Source: Bacillota bacterium | Lineage (GTDB): Bacteria; Bacillota; Clostridia; Lachnospirales; Anaerotignaceae | Length of the DNA: 64,000 nucleotides | Reading direction: 5' to 3' | Assembly (NCBI GenBank): GCA_021768705.1 | Contig: JAETUG010000003.1 | Location: 62,001-126,000 of the forward strand | Shown: piece after piece, positions 33,017-42,863 of the stretch | How positions within the stretch are numbered: position 1 is the stretch's first letter | How the letters are laid out: each line of letters starts with the position of its first letter | Made by a program: the position numbers and the translations under genes | The notes under the pieces: generated by a model | The model's input: only the letters and a program-made list of their open reading frames with translations | What the model was told of the DNA's origin: nothing | Databases searched by the model: none

Positions 33017-34399
33017 ATGAGTGAATTGGAAAAAAAGACTCTTGCGGAATTGAGAAGGATGGCAAAGGAAATGGAGATTCCCTCCATTTCCGGCCTGAAA
33101 AAAAGTGAATTGATAGAGAAGATCAAAGAAAAGCAGTCCTCTGCTGTGCCAGGAGAACTCCCTGTGCAGCAGGCGGCTGCTTGTGGCATTTCTTCCCCAA
33201 AATCCGATGAAAAGCCCGAAATTCTGCAGGAACCCATGGAAAGAGAAAAACAAATTTATGAAGAAATCGGAGAAGGCATCCTGGAGGTTTTGCCTGACGG
33301 ATACGGCTTTTTGCGGGCAGAAAACTGCCTGCCCGGTGCCAATGACGTTTACGTTTCCCCCGCCCAGATCAGAAGATTCAACCTGAAAACAGGGGACAGA
33401 GTAAAGGGGAATGTGCGCCCCGCTCGGGAAGGGGAAAAAGTTGGTGGGCTGATTTATGTGCAGACTGTCAATGGGGATGCGCCTTATCTTGCCATCCGCC
33501 GCCCCAATTTCGAGGACTTGACTCCCATCTATCCTGAGGAAAAGCTACGGCTGGAAACAGAAAAAGACGAGCTTTCCGGGCGTATCATCGACCTGATCGC
33601 CCCCATCGGCAAGGGGCAGAGGGGGATGATCGTTGCACCGCCTAAGGTTGGCAAGACTATCCTTTTGACAAAAATGGCAAATGCCATCACCCGTAATCAT
33701 AAGGAAGTCCATCTGATCGTTTTGCTGATCGATGAACGCCCCGAAGAGGTGACGGATATCCAGCGTTCCATCGAAGGGGAAAACGTGCAGATCGTCTATT
33801 CCACCTTCGACGAAGAACCGGAGCATCATAAAAAAGTAACGGAAATGGTTCTGGAACGGGCAAAGCGCATGGTGGAGCAGGGAAAAGACCTTGTTATCCT
33901 GCTGGACAGCATCACCCGTCTGGCTCGTGCCTATAACCTGACCATTCCCCCCAGCGGACGCACCCTCTCCGGCGGTCTGGACCCTGCGGCACTCTATATG
34001 CCCAAGCGGTTTTTCGGCGCAGCCAGAAATATCGAAAACGGCGGCAGCCTGACCATCCTTGCCACAGCCCTGGTGGATACGGGCAGCAAAATGGACGAGG
34101 TGGTCTTTGAGGAATTCAAAGGCACCGGCAATATGGAGCTAGTGTTGGATAAGCGCATGGCGGAACGGCGGATCTTCCCTGCGGTGGATATCATCAAATC
34201 TGGAACGAGAAGGGAAGAAAAACTTTTTACCTCTGCGGAACTGGAATGTAATTATGCCCTGCGCCGTATGGCGACTTCTTTGAGCCATACCGATATGACG
34301 GAAGGCTTTTTCGACCTGATGCGAAAGACAAAAAACAATCGGGAATTCATGGAACGTTTGCCTGTTTGGGAAAAAATGTTGGGCTTCCATGAGAAATAA
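33017..34399 (+). CDS. rho: Transcription termination factor Rho
   Basis: The 460-residue hexameric RNA helicase ends transcription. It has a Rho_N SAP-like domain ([28 protein letters not shown]), a short linker, the cold-shock RNA-binding domain ([45 protein letters not shown]), Walker A APPKVGKT near residue 208, Walker [13 protein letters not shown] and the Q-loop/R-loop region ([10 protein letters not shown]). Length is slightly above the E. coli protein through the linker. Start ATG follows AGGAG. rpmE follows after its own promoter. Confidence 0.97.
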   Translation: MSELEKKTLAELRRMAKEMEIPSISGLKKSELIEKIKEKQSSAVPGELPVQQAAACGISSPKSDEKPEILQEPMEREKQIYEEIGEGILEVLPDGYGFLRAENCLPGANDVYVSPAQIRRFNLKTGDRVKGNVRPAREGEKVGGLIYVQTVNGDAPYLAIRRPNFEDLTPIYPEEKLRLETEKDELSGRIIDLIAPIGKGQRGMIVAPPKVGKTILLTKMANAITRNHKEVHLIVLLIDERPEEVTDIQRSIEGENVQIVYSTFDEEPEHHKKVTEMVLERAKRMVEQGKDLVILLDSITRLARAYNLTIPPSGRTLSGGLDPAALYMPKRFFGAARNIENGGSLTILATALVDTGSKMDEVVFEEFKGTGNMELVLDKRMAERRIFPAVDIIKSGTRREEKLFTSAELECNYALRRMATSLSHTDMTEGFFDLMRKTKNNREFMERLPVWEKMLGFHEK

Positions 34400-34461
34400 A
34401 GGTTTGGCCTGTACAAAATACACATAAATTTCTTTGCTGCCGATTTGTAGGACATTTTTTA

Positions 34462-34490
34462 TTGCAAAAATGGCGCGATTATGCTAAAAT
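34462..34490 (+). promoter_or_regulatory. Promoter of rpmE
   Basis: TTGCAA and TAAAAT, 17-bp spacing. Confidence 0.65.
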
Positions 34491-34554
34491 ACCCATGTTG
34501 TCTTTAAATAACGTAGATTATTGATCAACGAATATGGAAAATGAGGTGAAAAAA

Positions 34555-34758
34555 ATGCGCGAAGGTATCCATCCCGAATACAAACAGGTAACAGTAAGAT
34601 GCAACTGTGGTAACGAATTCGTAACAGGTTCCACAAAAGACGAAATCAGAGTCGAAGTTTGCTCCAAATGCCACCCCTTCTACACAGGCAGCCAGAAACT
34701 GCTTCTGGAAGCTGGCGGTAGAGTTGAAAAATTCAACAAAAAATACGGCAGAAAATAA
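34555..34758 (+). CDS. rpmE: Large ribosomal subunit protein bL31 (zinc-binding type)
   Basis: The 67-residue protein bridges the 50S and 30S subunits. [40 protein letters not shown] is diagnostic, with four cysteines (CxC and CxxC) identifying the zinc-containing form. The ATG at 34555 follows GAGGTG; upstream in-frame ATG overlaps that site. rho-rpmE order is common in Firmicutes. Confidence 0.97.
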   Translation: MREGIHPEYKQVTVRCNCGNEFVTGSTKDEIRVEVCSKCHPFYTGSQKLLLEAGGRVEKFNKKYGRK

Positions 34759-34769
34759 TCAAAAAAATG

Positions 34770-34802
34770 AAAGGGCGGAGCGTATGCTTTCGCCCTTTTT
34801 TT
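34770..34802 (+). terminator. Terminator after rpmE
   Basis: AAAGGGCG/CGCCCTTT stem and T-run. A second hairpin (TCGCAAAA...TTTTGCGA) follows immediately. Confidence 0.82.
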
Positions 34803-34880
34803 CGCAAAAGAATATTTGTTTCAAATGTTTTTTTGCGAGGAAAAGGGTCTTCCCTTTCTCCCAAAAGGAGGAATTTTGAT

Positions 34881-35798
34881 ATGAGTGTAAAAAGAACGAA
34901 TATTGGCGGTCAGGCGGTCATTGAGGGCGTTATGATGCGCGGGAAAAAAATATATGCAATGGCAGTGAGAAACCCCGAAGGGGAGATCGTTATTGAGAAA
35001 AAGGATTGGGGCGGCCTTGGAAAAAAGGGGATTTTTAAATATCCCATTTTCCGCGGTATGGCGGCCTTTGTGGATTCTTTGGTAAGTGGTACGAAAATCC
35101 TGATGCGCTCTGCAGAGATCGCCGGGGAAGGCTGGGAAGAGGAAGAGCTTTCTCCCGTCGAGCAGTGGCTGACAGATAAGCTGGGGGATAAGATCAACGA
35201 TATCCTCATCTACTTCAGCGTGTTTCTGTCTCTGGTGCTGGGCATGGGGTTGTTTTTTGTCCTGCCTGTAGCCATTGGGAATCTCTTTAAATCCGTCGTC
35301 CCTACATGGGGGCTGGGTATCATTGAAGGGCTGATTCGTATTGGTATCTTCTTGACATATCTGTGGCTGATCTCCCGCATGAAGGAAATTCGTCGGGTAT
35401 TTCAGTATCATGGAGCAGAGCATAAGACCATCGCCTGCTTCGAAAGCGGCAAGGAGCTGACAGTGGAAAACGTGCGCCCCTGCACAAGACTTCATAAACG
35501 CTGCGGTACCAGCTTCCTGCTGTTCGTTATGCTGATTTCCATGGTAGTGTTCTTCTTTGTCCGTACGGATGTATTTTTGCTCCGTCTGGTGACAAGAATT
35601 TGTCTGGTGCCTTTTATCGCCGGCATTTCCTATGAAGTTATCCGCTGGGCAGGCAATTCGGAAAGCAGCTTTGTCAAAATCGTCAGCGCACCGGGACTTT
35701 GCCTGCAGAAGCTGACCACAGCAGAGCCCGATGACGGTCAGATCGAATGTGCCATTGCGGCTATGAAAGGGGTTCTGGAAGTTGAGCCTGAAGAATAA
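34881..35798 (+). CDS. DUF1385 domain-containing membrane protein
   Basis: The 305-residue protein belongs to DUF1385: IGGQAVIEGVMMRG near the N-terminus and RVFQYHGAEHKTIACFESGKELTVENVRPCTRLHKRCGTSFLL in the middle, followed by an IRWAG...LCLQKLTTAEPDDGQIECAI end. Four to five hydrophobic segments flank the H-x(n)-C rich core, suggesting a membrane enzyme or metal site, but no function is known. ATG 34881 follows AGGAGG. It overlaps prmC by 17 bp, a conserved neighbour of this family in Clostridia. Confidence 0.92.
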   Translation: MSVKRTNIGGQAVIEGVMMRGKKIYAMAVRNPEGEIVIEKKDWGGLGKKGIFKYPIFRGMAAFVDSLVSGTKILMRSAEIAGEGWEEEELSPVEQWLTDKLGDKINDILIYFSVFLSLVLGMGLFFVLPVAIGNLFKSVVPTWGLGIIEGLIRIGIFLTYLWLISRMKEIRRVFQYHGAEHKTIACFESGKELTVENVRPCTRLHKRCGTSFLLFVMLISMVVFFFVRTDVFLLRLVTRICLVPFIAGISYEVIRWAGNSESSFVKIVSAPGLCLQKLTTAEPDDGQIECAIAAMKGVLEVEPEE

Positions 35799-36657
35799 AA
35801 CAGTTGGAGAAGCATTCAGAGAAGGAAAACTGCGTCTGAAGGCGGCAGGCAAGGCAGCCTACGCCTTCGAGGCAGAGTTGCTGCTGGAAAAAGCCGCCGG
35901 TCTAAACCGTACGGCTTTATTTTTGCGCGAGGGGGAAGCCCTTTCCGACGAAGCAGCAGAGCGTTACGAACAGTTCCTTTCCCAACGGGAGGCAGGCAGA
36001 CCCACCCAGTATATTTTGGGAGCATGGGAATTTATGGGCTTGCCTTTTCTTGTGGGGGAAGGGGTTTTGATTCCCAGAGGGGACACGGAGGTTCTGGTGG
36101 AAACCATTCTGGAAACCCAGCAGAAAGAGCCATTGAAATCCATTTTGGATATCGGTACAGGCAGCGGGTGTATTCCCGTCAGCTTGGGAAAATACGGTAG
36201 CTTTGCGAACATTATGGCGGTGGATATCAGCCCCAAAGCATTGGACTATGCCATGAAAAATGCTGCTGAAAATAAAATCAGCATTGATTTTTATGAAAGC
36301 AATCTGTTTTCCCAGGTGCCTATGGAATGGAAGGGGGAACTGGATGCCATCGTTTCCAACCCACCCTATATTCCGAAAAAGGATATTGCAGGGCTGATGA
36401 CAGAGGTGCGGGATTTTGAGCCCCTCAATGCTCTGGATGGCGGCGAGGATGGTCTGGATTTTTACCGTGCCATTGTAGTAGAAGGCAGAGAATGGCTGCG
36501 AGAAGGCGGCTGGCTCTTTTTTGAAATTGGATATGACCAAGGGGAGGCATTGCTGTCCCTTTTAAAAGAATTTGGATATACTGAAATTGGACTGAAACAA
36601 GACTTGGCAGGGCTGGACAGAGTGGCCTTTGGCAGAAAAAGCGGAAAGGGGGCGTGA
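35782..36657 (+). CDS. prmC: Release factor glutamine methyltransferase
   Basis: PrmC methylates the Gln of the GGQ motif in RF1 and RF2. The 291-residue protein has a helical N-terminal domain and a Rossmann domain with [16 protein letters not shown] and the catalytic NPPYIP motif. Translation seems to start at TTG 35782 inside the end of DUF1385, giving the usual length. It is followed by its substrate gene prfA with an overlap of a few bases. Confidence 0.95.
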   Translation: MSLKNKTVGEAFREGKLRLKAAGKAAYAFEAELLLEKAAGLNRTALFLREGEALSDEAAERYEQFLSQREAGRPTQYILGAWEFMGLPFLVGEGVLIPRGDTEVLVETILETQQKEPLKSILDIGTGSGCIPVSLGKYGSFANIMAVDISPKALDYAMKNAAENKISIDFYESNLFSQVPMEWKGELDAIVSNPPYIPKKDIAGLMTEVRDFEPLNALDGGEDGLDFYRAIVVEGREWLREGGWLFFEIGYDQGEALLSLLKEFGYTEIGLKQDLAGLDRVAFGRKSGKGA

Positions 36658-36659
36658 AT

Positions 36660-37727
36660 ATGTTTGACCGTTTGGCGGAAATCGAGAATAAATACGAGGA
36701 TTTGGCGGAGCAGATCAATGATCCCGATATCATCGCCGATCAGACCCAATGGCGCAAGCTGATGAAGGAATACAGCGATATGACGCCCGTCGTGGAAAAA
36801 TATCGGGAATATAAAGGGGCAAAAGCGGCTATCGAGGAAAGCTTGCTGATGCTGGAAGAAAAACTGGATGATGATTTTCGGGAATTAGTCAAGGAAGAAC
36901 TGGCAGAAAATAAAGAAAAGCTGGAAACACTGAAAAAAGAGATCACCCTTTTGCTCATTCCCAAAGACCCCAATGATGAAAAGAATGTTATCGTGGAGAT
37001 TCGTGGGGGCGCAGGGGGCGATGAAGCGGCGTTATTCGCCGGAGATCTCTTCCGTATGTATGCCCGTTATGCGGAGCGGCGCAAATGGAAGATTGAGATC
37101 ATGAACACCAGTGAAAGCGATCTGGGGGGCTTCAAGGAAATTGCCTTTATGATAAAGGGGCAGGGGGCCTATTCTCGTCTGAAATACGAAAGCGGCGTCC
37201 ATCGGGTGCAGCGGATTCCCACCACGGAAAGCGGCGGGCGTATCCATACTTCCACGGTCACGGTGGCGGTTTTGCCCGAAGCAGAAGAGGTGGACGTACA
37301 CATTGATATGAACGATGTGCGGGTGGATGTGTTCCGTGCCTCCGGCAACGGCGGGCAGTGTGTCAATACGACGGATTCCGCTGTCAGAATGACCCATATC
37401 CCCACGGGGATTGTGGTATCCTGTCAGAATGAAAAATCCCAGCTGAAGAATAAGGAGCAGGCATTGAAGGTACTCTATGCCAGGGTGTATGAACGGGAAC
37501 GGAGAGCTCATGACGAGGCGATCTCTGCCGATAGGCGGTCCCAAGTGGGGACGGGGGACAGAAGCGAGCGTATCCGTACCTATAATTTCCCTCAGGGCAG
37601 GGTAACAGACCATCGGATTGGGCTGACGTTGCACAGGATAGATGCGATTATTGACGGGGATTTGGACGAGATCATGGACAGTCTTGCAACCACCGATCAA
37701 ATGTCAAAAATGCAGGAAAAACCGTGA
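36660..37727 (+). CDS. prfA: Peptide chain release factor 1
   Basis: RF1 reads UAA and UAG. The 355-residue protein has [20 protein letters not shown], the codon-reading PxT motif as PTT ([10 protein letters not shown]) and the SGNGGQCVN loop that triggers hydrolysis. The ATG at 36660 lies about 7 nt after GGGGG; a GTG two codons earlier is the alternative. Hairpin element C begins at the stop codon itself. Confidence 0.96.
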   Translation: MFDRLAEIENKYEDLAEQINDPDIIADQTQWRKLMKEYSDMTPVVEKYREYKGAKAAIEESLLMLEEKLDDDFRELVKEELAENKEKLETLKKEITLLLIPKDPNDEKNVIVEIRGGAGGDEAALFAGDLFRMYARYAERRKWKIEIMNTSESDLGGFKEIAFMIKGQGAYSRLKYESGVHRVQRIPTTESGGRIHTSTVTVAVLPEAEEVDVHIDMNDVRVDVFRASGNGGQCVNTTDSAVRMTHIPTGIVVSCQNEKSQLKNKEQALKVLYARVYERERRAHDEAISADRRSQVGTGDRSERIRTYNFPQGRVTDHRIGLTLHRIDAIIDGDLDEIMDSLATTDQMSKMQEKP

Positions 37728-37860
37728 GGCGCCGCCTCACACTCCGCTAGGGGAATGATTCCCCTAGAACCCCCATTTGCAACACCATGTATATGGTGTT
37801 GCGGTATCAGGTCAAGGGCATGATGCCCTTGTAGGGGTGTTGGGGACAACGTCCCCAAGG
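37722..37860 (+). repeat. Modular hairpin intergenic element C
   Basis: GTGAGGC-GCC-GCCTCAC (37724, overlapping the prfA TGA), CTAGGGGAATGATTCCCCTAG (37747), GCAACACCA-TGTATA-TGGTGTTGC (37779), CAAGGGCAT-G-ATGCCCTTG (37813) and TTGGGGAC-AAC-GTCCCCAA (37840). Its right half, TATCAGG to CCAAGG, is nearly the exact reverse complement of the left half of element A. Confidence 0.8.
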
Positions 37861-37882
37861 TCTCAAGAAAAGAGGTTAAAAT

Positions 37883-38428
37883 ATGAAAGATTTGTGGAAT
37901 TTGTTTGTTACATTTTGTAGAATCGGCGGCTTTACCTTCGGCGGCGGCTATGCTATGCTGCCTATGCTGCAGAAGGAAGTCGTAGAAAAACGCCAATGGG
38001 CAACAGAGGACGAAGTATTGGATTATTTCGCCATCGGTCAGTGTACCCCCGGCATCATCTTCGTCAATACCGCTACCTTCATCGGCTATAAACAGAAGGG
38101 CATTCCCGGCGCCATTGCCGCAACGGTGGGCAGTATCTTTCCTTCCGTCTGTATTGTAATGTTTATTGCAGCAGTGTTAAATAATTTTGCGGAACTGGCT
38201 GTAGTACAGCATGCCTTCGCCGGCATCCGTGTGGTGGTCAGCGTGCTGATCATCAATGCAGTAAAAGGTCTGTGGAAAAAATCCGTCGTGGATAAATTAT
38301 GTGTGGTGATCGCAGCGGCATCCTTCCTCGTTTCCGTTTGGGTGGACATCTCCCCCGTTTGGATCGTTATTGCGGCGGCGATCTTAGGCATCGCCGTTTC
38401 CAGCGGAAGGGAGGCGAAGAAATCATGA
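37883..38428 (+). CDS. Chromate transporter, N-terminal-half subunit
   Basis: The 181-residue membrane protein is one short-chain subunit of a CHR-family transporter: LFVTFCRIGGFTFGGGYAMLPMLQKEVVEK and QCTPGIIFVNTATFIGYK are family signatures. Short CHR proteins come as pairs encoded by adjacent genes and insert in opposite orientation; the second subunit starts within the stop codon of this one (ATGA). The family exports chromate in some bacteria, but many members have unknown anionic substrates. Confidence 0.9.
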   Translation: MKDLWNLFVTFCRIGGFTFGGGYAMLPMLQKEVVEKRQWATEDEVLDYFAIGQCTPGIIFVNTATFIGYKQKGIPGAIAATVGSIFPSVCIVMFIAAVLNNFAELAVVQHAFAGIRVVVSVLIINAVKGLWKKSVVDKLCVVIAAASFLVSVWVDISPVWIVIAAAILGIAVSSGREAKKS

Positions 38429-38997
38429 TGGATCTTCTCATCCTTGTTTTTGAATTTTTCAAGATCGGGCTGTTTTCTGTCGGCGGTGGCTTGGCAACTT
38501 TGCCCTTCCTCTATCGTCTGGCGGATAAATACCCTTGGTTCTCTACCAGCCAGATTCCCGATATGATCGCCATTTCCGAATCCACTCCCGGCCCTCTGGG
38601 GGTCAATATGGCGACCTATACAGGCTTTCAGCACAGCGGCGTCATCGGCAGTATTTGTGCAACGGCAGGGCTGGTGCTGCCCTCTGTCATCATCATTATC
38701 ATGGTGTCTAAGGTGTTGGAAAAATTCCGCAGCAATAAATATGTGGACTATGCTTTTTATGGTCTGCGCCCTGCGGTCATGGGGCTGATTGGTGCGGCAG
38801 GCTTTGGTGTCCTTGTGGGCGCATTGTTCCACTCCGCAAAGCTGGAGGAACTGAGCCTGGGGAATATCGGCAGCATGATTGGTATCGAGGAATGTATCCT
38901 TTTTGCAGCACTGCTTTTCGCCACCAATAAATGGAAGAAGCACCCTATTTTCTATATCGTGCTGAGTGCTATTGTGGGCATTGTTTTCGCACTTTAA
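38425..38997 (+). CDS. Chromate transporter, C-terminal-half subunit
   Basis: The 190-residue membrane protein is the second short-chain CHR subunit (FEFFKIGLFSVGGGLATLPFLYRLADKYPWF; ISESTPGPLGVNMATYTGF). It overlaps its partner by 4 bp, indicating translational coupling and equal synthesis. Six hydrophobic segments are visible. Substrate is uncertain. It is followed after 60 bp by a small membrane-protein gene on the same strand. Confidence 0.9.
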   Translation: MMDLLILVFEFFKIGLFSVGGGLATLPFLYRLADKYPWFSTSQIPDMIAISESTPGPLGVNMATYTGFQHSGVIGSICATAGLVLPSVIIIIMVSKVLEKFRSNKYVDYAFYGLRPAVMGLIGAAGFGVLVGALFHSAKLEELSLGNIGSMIGIEECILFAALLFATNKWKKHPIFYIVLSAIVGIVFAL

Positions 38998-39060
38998 AAA
39001 CGCATGAACATTTCGTCCCCTCCATATCTTTTTATAAAAAGAAAGAACGGGGGAAGGGAT

Positions 39061-39522
39061 ATGACATATTTGATCTGGCTCCTCCTTTGCGGAGGATATC
39101 TGATTTCTACATGGGCAGCAAAAAAGCGGGATTCCGCCGAAGCTGCCCTTTGTTTTTTCGATGGGGTCTATCTGGCTATGCTCTGCTTTGCAGTGTTGCC
39201 GATGGCCATGGAGACTGCCTTTTTCTATGGTTCTGCGGTTCTTTCTGCCGTCGGGGTGGCTTTGGGGCTTTTGGCGGAAAAGAGATTTCCCTGGGAGAAA
39301 CCTCTGGGGGCGGTACTTTTTCTGGGGTTGACAACGGCCCTTTTCCTGTTGGAAGGAAAAGAACTGACCTTGCAAGAAATCGCCCCTTTGGCTCTTTTCG
39401 CTGGCATGGGGCTGTACCACGCTTCGGCCGGTATCCTGCCGGAGCCTATCCGTATCAGCAAAGCCCTTTTGAGCGCAGGGGGATTCCTTTTGGGAACCAT
39501 CATTTTTTCCCCTTTTTTATGA
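39061..39522 (+). CDS. Small polytopic membrane protein of unknown function
   Basis: The 153-residue protein begins MTYLIWLLLCGGYLISTW and contains five hydrophobic helices with short charged loops (AAKKRD, EKRFPWEKP, EGKELTL, EPIRI). I see no family signature. ATG 39061 follows GGGGGAAGG, which is better placed than the earlier in-frame ATG at 39004. It may be co-transcribed with the CHR pair, but no functional link is visible. Confidence 0.65.
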   Translation: MTYLIWLLLCGGYLISTWAAKKRDSAEAALCFFDGVYLAMLCFAVLPMAMETAFFYGSAVLSAVGVALGLLAEKRFPWEKPLGAVLFLGLTTALFLLEGKELTLQEIAPLALFAGMGLYHASAGILPEPIRISKALLSAGGFLLGTIIFSPFL

Positions 39523-39559
39523 AAAAGAGCGGAAATTCAATATTTTCTCCTATTAAAAA

Positions 39560-39588
39560 TTGCCAAGAAGTCTTTTTTTTGGTATGAT
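39560..39588 (+). promoter_or_regulatory. Promoter of glgP
   Basis: TTGCCA and TATGAT with 17-bp spacing, 100 bp upstream of glgP. Confidence 0.7.
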
Positions 39589-39690
39589 AAATAAACTTAT
39601 ATCCCATAATAAAGAGTGGGTTGGGAATGCCGATCCCATAAATTTTAAAAATAAAAAAGAGAAAAGCACCTTTGGAATGAGGGGGTTATT

Positions 39691-42135
39691 ATGAATCTGA
39701 TTAAAAAAGAAGAACTGAAGAATATGATTCGGGAAAACGTCAAAACGCTGTACCGGAAAACACTGGAACACGCAACAGCGGAAGAGCTGTATCAGGCTGC
39801 TGTGTTCACGATTCGGGATGTCATCACAGATAAATGGATGAAGACCCATGATGAATATTATGAAAAAGACGTAAAGGTCGTTTATTACCTGTCCATGGAA
39901 TTTCTGATGGGCCGTTTCTTTGGCAACGCCCTCATCAATCTGGAAATGTTCGACGAAGTGAAGGAAGTATTTGATGAACTGGGGATCGATTATAATCTCG
40001 TGGAAGATGCAGAGCCTGACCCCGGCTTGGGCAATGGTGGCCTGGGCAGACTGGCGGCATGTTTCCTGGAATCCCTGTCCACACTGGCTCTGCCTGCCTA
40101 TGGCTGTGGCATCCGCTATCATTATGGCATTTTCGAACAGCGCATCGAAAAGGGCTATCAGGTGGAAGTGCCCGATAACTGGCTGGAAAACGGCGATCCA
40201 TGGGCGATCAAAAGAAGCGAGTATGCCGTTGAAGTCAAATTTGGTGGTAATGTGAGAGCTGTTCCAAAGGAAAATGGTGAGTATAAATTCGTACAGGAAA
40301 ATTATCAGTCCGTTACAGCCATTCCCTATGACTATCCTGTCATCGGCTATGGCAACAACACCGTAAACACCCTGCGCTTGTGGGAAGCAAAACCCAAGAA
40401 CAGACTGGATCTGAAATCCTTCAATGAAGGAAATTATCAGAAAGCGGTGGAAGAAGAACTGCTTGCAAACACATTGACAGACGTACTGTATCCTGCAGAT
40501 GAACATATTCAGGGCAAGGAACTGCGCCTGCGTCAGCAGTATTTCTTCATTTCCGCAACGATCCAGAGGGTCGTTGCCCGTTTTAAAAAAATGCATACAG
40601 ATTTCAATGAATTGCCCAATAAAGTTGCATTTCAGTTGAATGATACCCACCCCAGCATGGCTGTGGCGGAATTGATGCGTGTATTGGTGGATGAAAACGA
40701 TTTGCCTTGGGATCAGGCTTGGGAGATCACCAAAAAGGTCTGTGCTTATACCAACCACACCATCATGGCGGAGGCTTTGGAAAAATGGCCTATGGAATTG
40801 TTCAGCCGTCTGCTGCCCCGTATCTATCAGATTGTGGAAGAGATCAACCGTCGTTTCGTTTTGGAATTGGTTGGAAAATATGGCAACGACCCTGAAAGGA
40901 TCAGAAAAATGGCGATCATTGCCGATGGGCAGATCCGAATGGCTTATCTGGCTATCGTAGGCAGCCATTCTGTCAACGGCGTAGCGGCTCTGCATACGGA
41001 AATTTTGAAGCATCAGGAATTGAAGGATTTCTATGAGCTGTATCCGGAAAAATTCAACAATAAAACAAATGGTATCACCCAGAGAAGATGGCTGGTACAC
41101 TCCAATAGAAAACTGTCTGATCTGATTACGGAAAAAATCGGTAAGGATTGGATCACAGATTTGGATCAGCTGGAAAAACTGGTTCCCTATGCAGATGATG
41201 CCGCATTCCGTGCCCGTTTTATGGAGATCAAGAAAGAAAACAAAGTCGCTCTGGCGAAATATATCAAGGAAACAAAGGGCATCGATGTGAACCCCGATTC
41301 CATTTTCGATATTCAGGTGAAACGTCTCCACGAATATAAGAGACAGCTTCTGAATATTCTGCATATCATTGGTCTGTATAATCAGCTGAAGATGAACCCC
41401 GGTCTGGATATGGTTCCCCGCACCTTTATTTTCGGTGCCAAGGCGGCGGCAGGCTATCGCAGAGCGAAGCTCATCATCAAGCTCATCAATGCCGTTGCGG
41501 AGGTAGTGAATAACGATCCTGCTATTCATGGCAAGATCAAGGTAGTATTCATGGAAAACTATCGGGTATCTTTGGCAGAAAAACTGATCCCCGCGGCAGA
41601 TATCAGCGAACAGATCTCCACCGCCGGCAAGGAAGCTTCCGGTACGGGGAACATGAAGTTTATGCTGAATGGTGCTTTGACCATCGGTACCATGGACGGC
41701 GCCAATGTGGAAATCTGCGAAGAAGTCGGCAGAGAAAATATCTTTATTTTCGGTATGAGTGCCGAGGAAGTGCAGCAGAAATATCAGGGTGGCTATGACC
41801 CCTGGATGGTTTATAACATGAATCAGGAAGTGCGTATGGCATTGACTAGCCTGATCGACGGCACCTTTGACCCTGATACAAATTTGTTTAGGGAGTTGTA
41901 TGATGCCCTGCTGAATGGCTGTGGCGGCAGAGCCGACGAATATTTCGTTCTGGAGGACTATGCAGATTATGTCCGTGCCCATTGGGAAATCGATCGGGCA
42001 TACCGTGATAAGGAAAGATGGGCAAAAATGGCCATCATGAATACAGCAAAGAGCGGCAAATTCTCTTCCGACAGAACCATCCGCCAGTATGCTGATGAAA
42101 TCTGGAATCTGCCCACAGTTGATATTAAGATGTAA
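39691..42135 (+). CDS. glgP: Glycogen/alpha-glucan phosphorylase
   Basis: The 814-residue GT35 enzyme releases glucose-1-phosphate from glycogen or maltodextrin. Signatures are VVYYLSMEFLMGRFFGNALINL, DAEPDPGLGNGGLGRLAACFLES, and the PLP-lysine motif EASGTGNMKFMLNGALTIGTMDGANVE near residue 650. Length is standard. Start ATG follows GAGGGGG. It is monocistronic with its own promoter and is followed by tRNA-Arg. Confidence 0.97.
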   Translation: MNLIKKEELKNMIRENVKTLYRKTLEHATAEELYQAAVFTIRDVITDKWMKTHDEYYEKDVKVVYYLSMEFLMGRFFGNALINLEMFDEVKEVFDELGIDYNLVEDAEPDPGLGNGGLGRLAACFLESLSTLALPAYGCGIRYHYGIFEQRIEKGYQVEVPDNWLENGDPWAIKRSEYAVEVKFGGNVRAVPKENGEYKFVQENYQSVTAIPYDYPVIGYGNNTVNTLRLWEAKPKNRLDLKSFNEGNYQKAVEEELLANTLTDVLYPADEHIQGKELRLRQQYFFISATIQRVVARFKKMHTDFNELPNKVAFQLNDTHPSMAVAELMRVLVDENDLPWDQAWEITKKVCAYTNHTIMAEALEKWPMELFSRLLPRIYQIVEEINRRFVLELVGKYGNDPERIRKMAIIADGQIRMAYLAIVGSHSVNGVAALHTEILKHQELKDFYELYPEKFNNKTNGITQRRWLVHSNRKLSDLITEKIGKDWITDLDQLEKLVPYADDAAFRARFMEIKKENKVALAKYIKETKGIDVNPDSIFDIQVKRLHEYKRQLLNILHIIGLYNQLKMNPGLDMVPRTFIFGAKAAAGYRRAKLIIKLINAVAEVVNNDPAIHGKIKVVFMENYRVSLAEKLIPAADISEQISTAGKEASGTGNMKFMLNGALTIGTMDGANVEICEEVGRENIFIFGMSAEEVQQKYQGGYDPWMVYNMNQEVRMALTSLIDGTFDPDTNLFRELYDALLNGCGGRADEYFVLEDYADYVRAHWEIDRAYRDKERWAKMAIMNTAKSGKFSSDRTIRQYADEIWNLPTVDIKM

Positions 42136-42229
42136 CATTTTGCGGAAGAGAAACATTTGACATCTGTTCCAATTCCATGTAGAATATACCATGCAATGAA
42201 AGAAGGAAGGTCGTTTGGCGGCCTTCTAT

Positions 42230-42302
42230 GCACCCGTAGCTCAGGGGATAGAGCGTTCGGCTCCGGACCGAAAGGCCGCAGGTTCGAATCCTGTCGGGTG
42301 CA
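42230..42302 (+). tRNA. tRNA-Arg (CCG)
   Basis: The 73-nt cloverleaf has acceptor GCACCCG/CGGGTGC with discriminator A, D arm GCTC...GAGC, anticodon stem TTCGG/CCGAA around loop CTCCGGA (anticodon CCG at 42263-42265), a 5-nt variable loop and T arm GCAGG-TTCGAAT-CCTGT. CCA is not encoded. It reads the rare Arg codon CGG. Confidence 0.96.
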
Positions 42303-42312
42303 GAAAATAGAA

Positions 42313-42344
42313 AGCCCGAGAATGCAATGTTTCTCGGGTTTTTT
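42313..42344 (+). terminator. Terminator after tRNA-Arg
   Basis: CCCGAGAA/TTCTCGGG stem with T-run directly after the tRNA. Confidence 0.85.
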
Positions 42345-42449
42345 GTATGTAGAAAACCACACCTTCACTAGGCGAGTGGATGTTTATTGATACAATCTGA
42401 TGTTTGATTTTATGTGAACCTATGAGCGATATAGCTACGAACATCCTTT

Positions 42450-42595
42450 TGTGGAAAAAGTGGAGAAATCCATTGGTTTATCCACAAATAAAATGCTTAG
42501 AACACAAGTTTTCCACAAAGTTATTCACATTATCCACAGTTTCTGTGGGAATAGATTGTGGAAAAAGGAGGAACAGATGTGTTTTTTGTGGATTT
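42450..42595. promoter_or_regulatory. Cluster of DnaA-box-like 9-mers with AT-rich flank
   Basis: Perfect TTATCCACA occurs at 42478 and 42530, TTATTCACA at 42521 (abutting the next box), TTTTCCACA at 42509, and its reverse complement TGTGGAAAA at 42450 and 42557; a weaker match lies at 42587 (reverse). A very AT-rich stretch (about 42600-42830) follows. This roughly 550-bp gap between tRNA-Arg and hpf holds no gene. It has the look of an origin or DnaA-titration site, but dnaA is not adjacent. Confidence 0.65.
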
Positions 42596-42863
42596 CTGAA
42601 AAGACCGAAAATCCGCCATTTTTCATTTTGAAAAAAATCCATAGAAATCTGAAAATTGGATTATGTAAACTAAAAAATAAAAATTAGACAAAATTTTTTG
42701 TTGGTATTGTCGCAAAAAAATTATCGAAAATTAAGGGATTTTTTTTCAAAAGAAAAAAGGGATTTGAGAAAATATGGAGAATAATAAGAATAAACGAAGA
42801 GAAAGTTTTTAGAAGAAATACCGTTCTATGGGTCAGAAAGACCCCATCTTTCATTTTGAATCT

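Noticed and set aside
39553..42192. 879-residue open frame on the minus strand across glgP
   Set aside because: It is the mirror frame of a highly biased coding gene. It has no family signature, no ribosome binding site, and glgP motifs are unambiguous on the plus strand.
42450..42595. Declaring the DnaA-box cluster to be oriC
   Set aside because: No dnaA, dnaN, rpmH or gidA genes are adjacent and genome-wide skew is unavailable, so only a DnaA-binding region is claimed.
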